From Paraphysomonas bandaiensis (lineage: Eukaryota; Chrysophyceae), in NCBI GenBank assembly GCA_965644295.1, contig CBFFRP010000235.1, positions 1 to 64,000 on the forward strand: a stretch of DNA of 64,000 nucleotides. The letters run 5' to 3'. This document shows, piece by piece, positions 58,107 to 64,000 of the stretch (within the stretch, counting starts at the first letter, position 1; every line of letters begins with the position of its first letter). A model generated the notes under the pieces. The model made no database searches. It was not told the DNA's origin and was given only the letters and a program-made list of their open reading frames with translations. A program made the translations under genes and the position numbers.

Positions 58107-59238
58107 GTTTAATGAGTATTGTCTATTGTATTTTGCATGCAGCATTAACAATAAAGTAATAAACTTGTTAAGAACCTAAAAACAGCTTGATAATATTACC
58201 TTACTTTTATCAACATTCAAGCTGCTGTATATCCTTTTTTCATCTTAAAATATGTATATATTCAACTAGAAATCATTAATGAAAATATTTGGGAAAAAAA
58301 TTTTCTTAAGTTTGAAAATAGTTTGCTTATTGGCTGTCACGCCAAGGTGCTGCTGATGATACAGTCGCCCTAGTTTCAGTATTGAATTAATGTATCAATT
58401 GTTCAGAGGAGAGTGTAAAATGCCTGAACTGAATTGTATATATGAGAATGGGTGCTTATTGTCAGTTGATGAAATATTCAACATAATAGTGAGCACAACA
58501 GAACCAGATGTCATGAATGTTGTGTATGTCTGTGTAGCTGGATTGATTCAGAGGAATTGATTCAGGAGAGCCCAAATCGTCGTTCAGCAAAAGGAAGCCT
58601 ACGACACGGCACATAATGTTACAATGTCATGATGTATTCATGTTGTGATGCGTTTTGAAGTCGTGCTGTACATACATGTCATAGCTCAAACCATTCTTTT
58701 ATAGACAGGTTATCCAACCTCCTGTTGAAAAGAGCAGACAACAGTATATAATATATATTATATATATAGTGATATCATAGCCCACACTTATCATAGACCT
58801 CGAGGTCAATGAATAATTTCAGCGGGGTGTTGTGAGGATCACCCATAATGTTTTGTAGCACCCTGATAATGTAACAGGCAGTGACTCTGAAGAAGATTTT
58901 AAAAGAGGCATGGCATCGTATCTTGGGACAACGCACTTGGTCCGGAGTAGGCAGCCATCATAGAACCTCTGACCTCTACGATCACTCATAAATGTTTTGT
59001 GGACAAAACATTGCTCACACCCTGCTAACTAAACAGACAGTGACTCTGATGAAGATTTGAAAAGTGTAACGAATGTCGATAGATAATCTACGGTGACCAC
59101 GTCACCAATTCCGTCTGCTGCTGTAGCATCATTAGCAACTACATCAGAGGGGAAAACCATGTCACACACTAGAGGCAAGGAAGAAGTGCGTGGAGTTTTC
59201 GGTGAAGATTCTCAGGTTGTGAGCAATACAAAACATTT
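58107..59238. other. Intergenic, contains the left arm of a 90-bp inverted repeat
   Basis: No gene recognised. A diverged direct repeat (CAGTGACTCTGA(A/T)GAAGATTT) occurs at 58880 and 59038. TATATA tract at 58747-58770. Confidence 0.4.
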
Positions 59239-59318
59239 ATGAGTGATCGTAGAGGTCAGAGATTCTATGTTGGCTGCATACTCCGGACCAAGTGCGTTGT
59301 CCCAAGATACGATACCAT
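58910..59318. repeat. 90-bp inverted repeat with 229-bp spacer
   Basis: 58910-58999 is the reverse complement of 59229-59318 with four mismatches. The right arm overlaps the start of the ORF at 59239. This is the second arm-type duplication within 1.5 kb. Confidence 0.85.
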
Positions 59319-59637
59319 GATACTACCGTTAGCAGATGATGCGTCCTCCGAGGCTAGATTTTCACCATTCGGGCTTGTCTTCGGCTCCACGGATGCAGTA
59401 GGTCAGGACCTTTTCAGACGTTGTGAGGGTGAACAACCCCACATGCTGTTGAAGCAGCTCAATAAAAATCTTACAGTGAGCTCCGAGAGGCTTTCAAGAA
59501 ATTTCAAGATCAGTTGGTTGAATAGAGAGCAAGTCAAGGCTATTGCTAGAGGAAACTTTTCCTCGTTCATCTATTCATGGACACAGATTAATCGTATGAT
59601 CCGGCTTAAACACGCAACTCGTCGTATGCCCATGTAG
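59239..59637 (+). CDS. Hypothetical protein, 132 aa
   Basis: ORF starting inside the right arm of the 90-bp inverted repeat. No membrane segment or known motif. The C-terminal part (RNFKISWLNREQVKAIARGNFSSFIYSWTQINRMIR) looks helical and basic. Because it overlaps a repeat arm and has no family match I can name, it could be a transposon-derived fragment. Confidence 0.25.
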   Translation: MSDRRGQRFYVGCILRTKCVVPRYDTMILPLADDASSEARFSPFGLVFGSTDAVGQDLFRRCEGEQPHMLLKQLNKNLTVSSERLSRNFKISWLNREQVKAIARGNFSSFIYSWTQINRMIRLKHATRRMPM

Positions 59638-61079
59638 CTGTCTTAATCGTGTTGTATAGTTGAGCACTTGTCGGTGCATGCAATATAGTAACTAGATGAG
59701 AGTCATGATGTTTTGCTTAGTGTTGCGCGAGTTGTTAGGTTGGTCGCGGCAACTCACATGCTTGCGTTTCTTAATAATCAGACATTCAATTTGGTCTGTG
59801 CGTGGGGTCCTCAATGATGGGAATTCGATGAATCGAGCATGATTCTAGTAAATGATACAATCATCACCTCAAAACCTAGCTTGATTTATTCAAATATGCT
59901 TGCTCTACTATCCTACACTTCTCTCCACAGTATTGGCTAGTACTTGAAGTATTAGGCACTACTTACTTTTACAGGGTCAATACATAATCCCCATCCTTCA
60001 TTTTCCCTAGACTTTCAGCTTACATTTTTTCTTGGGAGGTCCGAATATGGCTCTAGCCCCAGGTACAAGATAATGGTTTGAGCTCGCTCGTTCCTGATGG
60101 GATTTATAGGTCTCTACTAACCATTCGTTGACACTCGAAAATACTGTCTTCTTGCAACCTAAACTCATTACAATTGACCAAATGCACGCCAACTCTAGGA
60201 GCATGAGTGCTGGGATGACGTAAGTCTATTAGGCTGCATATCCCAATCCTCTTTACGTCCTGACATTGCCCTTATTGGCATTATGTACACAGAGCGCTGG
60301 GATGCTGCTCTGGCCTCGTGATATAGGAGCAATGACCTCCAGAAACACGAGATACTGGTCTAAAGATTCATCTCAGAATATTATGTTGGAACAGAAGGAT
60401 ATATAGTAGGACAACCATCTTTATATATATGTATGTCCTGTAATATATTATACTGTAGTACAGCATATATACGCATTATAGCCTAGAATATAATGTGTAG
60501 GGAAAATGTGATCGACGTGTCTTTGATCTTAAGTTGTGTACCTCCAATATTCTCCAAGTTCGCCAATGACAATGGTGATGATGGGTCATTATTGGACGAG
60601 CTGCATGAGAATATTATCGATACCGTGAAGATTAAGAAACAAAAACCCTGACTGACGTATCAAAGCTGAGAATTAAATAGAGACCAATGATCCAGGTACA
60701 ACTGTTTTCAACAAGGCGTATATGGTACATATCATACGTGTAAATATTATAAAACGACACGTTGAGATATGTGCTCGCGCAACTGCACTAAACACAACCA
60801 CCAGGGTCCTGAGATGACAATACAGAACGTACGGGCACTCTCAGAAGAGTTATTTTCTAGGGACACGTCCAATTTAATTTCACATCGCTGCGTATTGATA
60901 TTTCAATGGCTATTTTGAGAAGAATATCGAGATAATGTCAGCAATGCGATAGGCCAACATTGGACATCAACTGTCTTCACATGTTCAATACTTGAAAGTT
61001 AATCTCAATAGGTGTGTGTAGTTATGGTAATATGATGAAATTTCGATGTCATTCTCTCCTCTAAAATGTCACGCCCAAC
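59638..61079. other. Intergenic, no gene recognised
   Basis: About 1.4 kb. Minus-strand ORF 60007-60204 (65 aa) has a basic C-terminus only. No RNA gene or repeat identified. Confidence 0.4.
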
Positions 61080-61641
61080 ATGAATTCTGAACGACCAGAA
61101 CCTACTACACCTGCTTCTGAACATCCACAAAACAGGTATACAACAATGTATCCATAGAATGACTACAATTTATATTGTGTACGTAGCCTCACTGACTGGT
61201 TCCTCGAAAAGGGGGACTTTGGTCCATTCAGACTCTCTTTACATTAATATCAATATGTCCACCCAATTAATATTTCACAACCTTATGCCAAAAATCAGAT
61301 AATCTGAACATTGAAGCTTGATGATAGCAACAATTAAGTGAATACTCTACGATGTTGATATGGGTTAGTACACTGTATAGTACTGTAGTGATGTATTGCA
61401 TACAGCAGAAGTGGAATCACTACATTTTAAGTCACTGATACGTCGATACCAGAAGGAAGAAGAAAGCAAAGCAATGTCTCAAAACGTCTATGCACGAAGA
61501 CAAAGACATAGAGGTGGAATGATAAAACTATCCTCTGAACGGATAAGAGACGATGAAGTTCCATCAGTGTCGCCACTGTACCACTCTGAGTCTGGCGAAC
61601 ATAAATTTTCAATTCCAAATGATACTTTGATTGAGTTTTAG
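61080..61641 (+). CDS. Hypothetical three-exon small protein, 108 aa
   Basis: Exons 61080-61135, 61187-61221 and 61406-61641 can be joined in frame with GT-AG introns (51 and 184 nt). The product has a Pro-rich start, a short LTDWFLEKGDFG segment, and a basic helical region (SLIRRYQKEEESKAMSQNVYARRQRHRGG). Upstream of the ATG there is no domain evidence, and no family is recognised. The phase agreement is the only support; it may be chance. Confidence 0.25.
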
Positions 61642-62260
61642 GTCATATTGTGGACGAAGATAATACTCTTCAACTGCAGTTAGCAATGATAATATCTCAA
61701 CTGAAGGTCGTGAATCTACACGACGAAGGTATAAAGCCGTCTCAACAATTGAAGGCTATAAAAATATCGAGGTACTATTAAGCCACTCTACTAGAAAGCT
61801 AAGTATCAATTCCTTGTTCATTGTGGAATACAAATGAACTATTGCTGATGAAAACACTGAGGGTCATCGGCGTATCTACGAAGGCAAGCAACATGTTTCA
61901 ATAAAGGCGTTTCGAAGTATTGCTATATGACTCAGCTCAATATCTTATTCACTGGCTTTTCATGATCATTTGTTGGAAGTTTAGTAAGTAGAGATCTCTC
62001 AGTTGCAGGATATACATACATTATCATGATATCGAGTGATGTTACATGAAGGAAATGAGAAGAGTGAGACTCCATACATTAAACACGTGTGTGTGTTAAT
62101 TCATTGAATCTAGTTGATATGTTAGAGTTTGAATCTTCATCTCAAGAGAATCTGAACATGGAAGCTTGATGATAATAAGAATTAAATGAATACTCTACTC
62201 TGTTGAGATGATTTAGAGATGCGTGGAATCTCATAGTTATGTATGGGACAACAGGAGGAG
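61642..62260. other. Intergenic with a 65-nt direct repeat
   Basis: The stretch 62145-62212 (AATCTGAACATGGAAGCTTG...GAATACTCTAC) repeats 61304-61355 with a few differences. An open reading of about 45 codons after 61648 may be a further exon of the preceding hypothetical gene, but I found no suitable splice phase. Confidence 0.35.
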
Positions 62261-62406
62261 GGGTGGTTGTGCACGTCCATTTTATAGATTTATTTCATTG
62301 AAAAGTCATCATTTTTTCATTAAAAAGTCACTTTTTTTCACTTTTCACAGAAAAAACGATGATTTTTCAATGAAATAATTGATAAAATCGATATCCACAA
62401 CCACCC
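62261..62406. mobile_element. Foldback (MITE-like) palindromic element, copy 2
   Basis: 146 bp with the GGGTGGTTGTGCA / CCACAACCACCC termini of copy 1 (17170-17342) and the same internal TTTCATTGAAAA / TGATTTTTCAATG symmetry, but with more arm mismatches and small deletions. An older copy of the same family. Confidence 0.72.
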
Positions 62407-62897
62407 ACAGATACTGACACATGTAAACATCCATTATACAGATATTCCCTATACATATCACAAAATCCTTCATTTTTATATCATCGAAATGGAAAACACA
62501 TCTTAAAACTCCCGAGTTTTATATAAACCAATGAATTCCTTGATATCCTTCAGCAAAAATCATGAATTTTAATACATTCCATATTTTTTGAGATGACGAG
62601 TGGTCATCGTTCCACTCTGTACGTATGTATGTATGTATGTATGGCTGTATATATACACATATATATATACACACAGGAGTGTATAGTTAGAACACTCTCT
62701 CTAGATAACAGCACAGTGATTAGCCATATATACAAGTGTTCATTATTTCATTATTGTTGATCAATATTCACATACTTTCATTACATTAACAGTATCTTAT
62801 CATCATAAGAGCTGCTCATATATAACATTCACATACACTCTCATCACATATACATACATACATACACATCATCTTATAAGTATTCATCAGTATATAT
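62407..62897. promoter_or_regulatory. Upstream region of CDK5RAP1-like gene
   Basis: Contains a (GTAT)n microsatellite at 62620-62643 and CATA runs just before the start codon, like the other gene starts here. No defined site. Confidence 0.35.
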
Positions 62898-64000
62898 ATG
62901 TGGACACGTAGAGTTACTATATCCTCCATTAAACCTTATCGTTCATTATCTACATCTTCAATTCCTATAAAGAAAACACTGAAAGATGGATTGACTCTTC
63001 AAGATTTCTTAAATCAAGATCAAAAGAAATATATAAAAACACTCCCCAATAAATCAAAACGGATTCAATTGAATGATTCTTTATCATTCTATATTGAAAC
63101 ATATGGATGTCAAATGAATGTATCTGATAGTGAGATTGTACGAAGTGTTTTATTAGATGCAGGACATTCTATCAGTGATACCATTGAGACAGCAGATATT
63201 ATATTAGCTAATACATGTGCTATACGTGAGAATGCGGAAGCTAAAGTTTGGCATCGTTTAAATTACTTTAAATCAATTAAATCAAAGAATCGTGTACATC
63301 AACAGAAGCCAGGATATCCTATAGTAGGAGTATTGGGATGCATGGCTGAACGCCTGAAGACATCCTTATTGGAAGAAGAGAGTGTAGATTTTGTATGTGG
63401 ACCAGATGCATACAGAGACATTCCTTTACTTGTCAATATTGCAACCTCCACTGGTATGGTTATGAGAGAGTAGTGTGTACATCTGCGGAATGTGTAACGT
63501 TTTATGTATATGCTCTGATGTGTGCCATCTAATACAGTGCTCTTTTTGCAGACCAAAAAGCAGCCAATGTACAGCTTTCATTGGAGGAGACATACGCTGA
63601 TATTACTCCTGTGAGAGAGGTGTCTTCGACTAGTGCTTTTGTGTCAATTATGAGAGGGTGTAATAACATGTGTGCATGTAAGTACACCATCTACCGCTTT
63701 CCTGTACATCTGCCACAATCACATTTCCGCGTATTGTCTTTTAACCCAGACACACAGCTCGTCTGTGTCTGGTGTAGACAGCGCATATAAAAATGTACTC
63801 TTTGGAAAAAGCCGTCTGGTGTGCGTACCACATGCTAGTCGGAAGAGACCTCTGATACATATGTTTTCATAACACAAGTACAACTATTACAAACGATATT
63901 GTATCCATTTCTCTTATAAACTTCTTATATGGTTCTTGATATTTTGCGATTTTGTTTAGACTGCATTGTTCCTTTCACGAGAGGACGAGAGCGTAGTCGT
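62898..64000 (+). CDS. CDK5RAP1/MiaB-type tRNA methylthiotransferase (5' part, runs off window)
   Basis: Exons 62898-63453, 63552-63677 and 63960 to the window edge. The N-terminus ([20 protein letters not shown]) looks like a mitochondrial presequence. The UPF0004 domain follows, with its three cluster cysteines in [19 protein letters not shown] and LGCMAERLK. After intron 2 the radical-SAM cluster is formed across the splice: RGCNNMCAY then [13 protein letters not shown], giving C-x3-C-x2-C. Such enzymes add a methylthio group at C2 of i6A37 in tRNA, using two iron-sulphur clusters and SAM. The TRAM domain would be beyond the edge. Intron 2 (63678-63959) carries the 60-nt element shared with SEC24 intron 1. 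Confidence 0.93.
63801..63860 (+). repeat. 60-nt intronic hairpin element, copy 2 (CDK5RAP1 intron 2)
   Basis: Matches 21991-22050 at 52 of 60 positions, without gaps, in the sense orientation of its host intron. The stem pairs at 11 of 12 positions. The last 20 nt are identical in the two copies. Confidence 0.7.

Noticed and set aside
1-64000. tRNA, rRNA and CRISPR arrays
   Set aside because: I looked for T-loop (GGTTCGAATCC-like) words and regularly spaced identical repeats and saw no convincing case; a dedicated scan could still find a tRNA.

Overview
The window is nuclear DNA of a eukaryotic microbe. It is AT-rich and uses the standard genetic code. The genes have short spliceosomal introns (about 38 to 250 nt, mostly GT-AG), and retroelement and hAT transposon debris lies between them. 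The protein set (two Hv1 proton channels, a KRE6/SKN1 glucan-assembly protein with EGF module and C-terminal anchor, a Na,K-ATPase alpha-like protein, an ascorbate peroxidase/cytochrome c peroxidase hybrid) fits a stramenopile-like protist best. That assignment is an inference. I rebuilt exons by eye; in every multi-exon model the reading phase closes across all junctions.

Layout. 1-3.8 kb: the 3' part of a Ty1/copia element with an open pol frame. 5.9-6.9 and 11.6-12.8 kb: two Hv1 proton-channel paralogues on the minus strand, flanking an 11-exon F-box/FIST (FBXO22-like) gene on the plus strand. 13.3-14.7 kb: a divergent, probably inactive serine-carboxypeptidase-like secreted protein. 15.6-16.9 kb: a mitochondrial haem peroxidase. 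17.2 kb: a palindromic foldback element. 20.5-24.1 kb: SEC24. 26.8-27.9 kb: a TMEM184/OSTalpha-type membrane protein. 28.4-29.7 kb: a nocturnin-like phosphatase/nuclease. 31.6-32.4 kb: a CRAL-TRIO protein. 33.0-36.9 kb: a P2C ATPase-like protein that has lost the catalytic motifs. 37.7-38.6 kb: a serine/threonine dehydratase. 39.1-41.3 kb: a KRE6/SKN1 protein. 43.5-48.4 kb: a 12-exon secretory-pathway protein joining a lectin-like domain and three glycosyltransferase domains. 50.2-53.7 kb: TFIP11/NTR1 splicing factor. 55.5-62.4 kb: mostly repeats and unrecognised ORFs, including a 310-bp-arm inverted repeat. 62.9 kb to the end: the 5' part of a CDK5RAP1/MiaB tRNA methylthiotransferase.

Functional themes. 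Several genes serve the secretory pathway and cell surface (SEC24, KRE6/SKN1, the glycosyltransferase fusion, the carboxypeptidase-like protein). Others serve membrane transport (Hv1 pair, P2C-like protein, TMEM184) or mitochondria (peroxidase, CDK5RAP1). Strands and spacing show independent transcription units.

The observations most worth following are: the P-type ATPase pseudoenzyme; the lectin-GT-A-GT4-GT4 fusion; a 60-nt element with a covarying hairpin in introns of both SEC24 and CDK5RAP1; the paired Hv1 genes, one with a histidine-rich S1-S2 loop; and the near-perfect inverted repeat at 57.1-57.8 kb.
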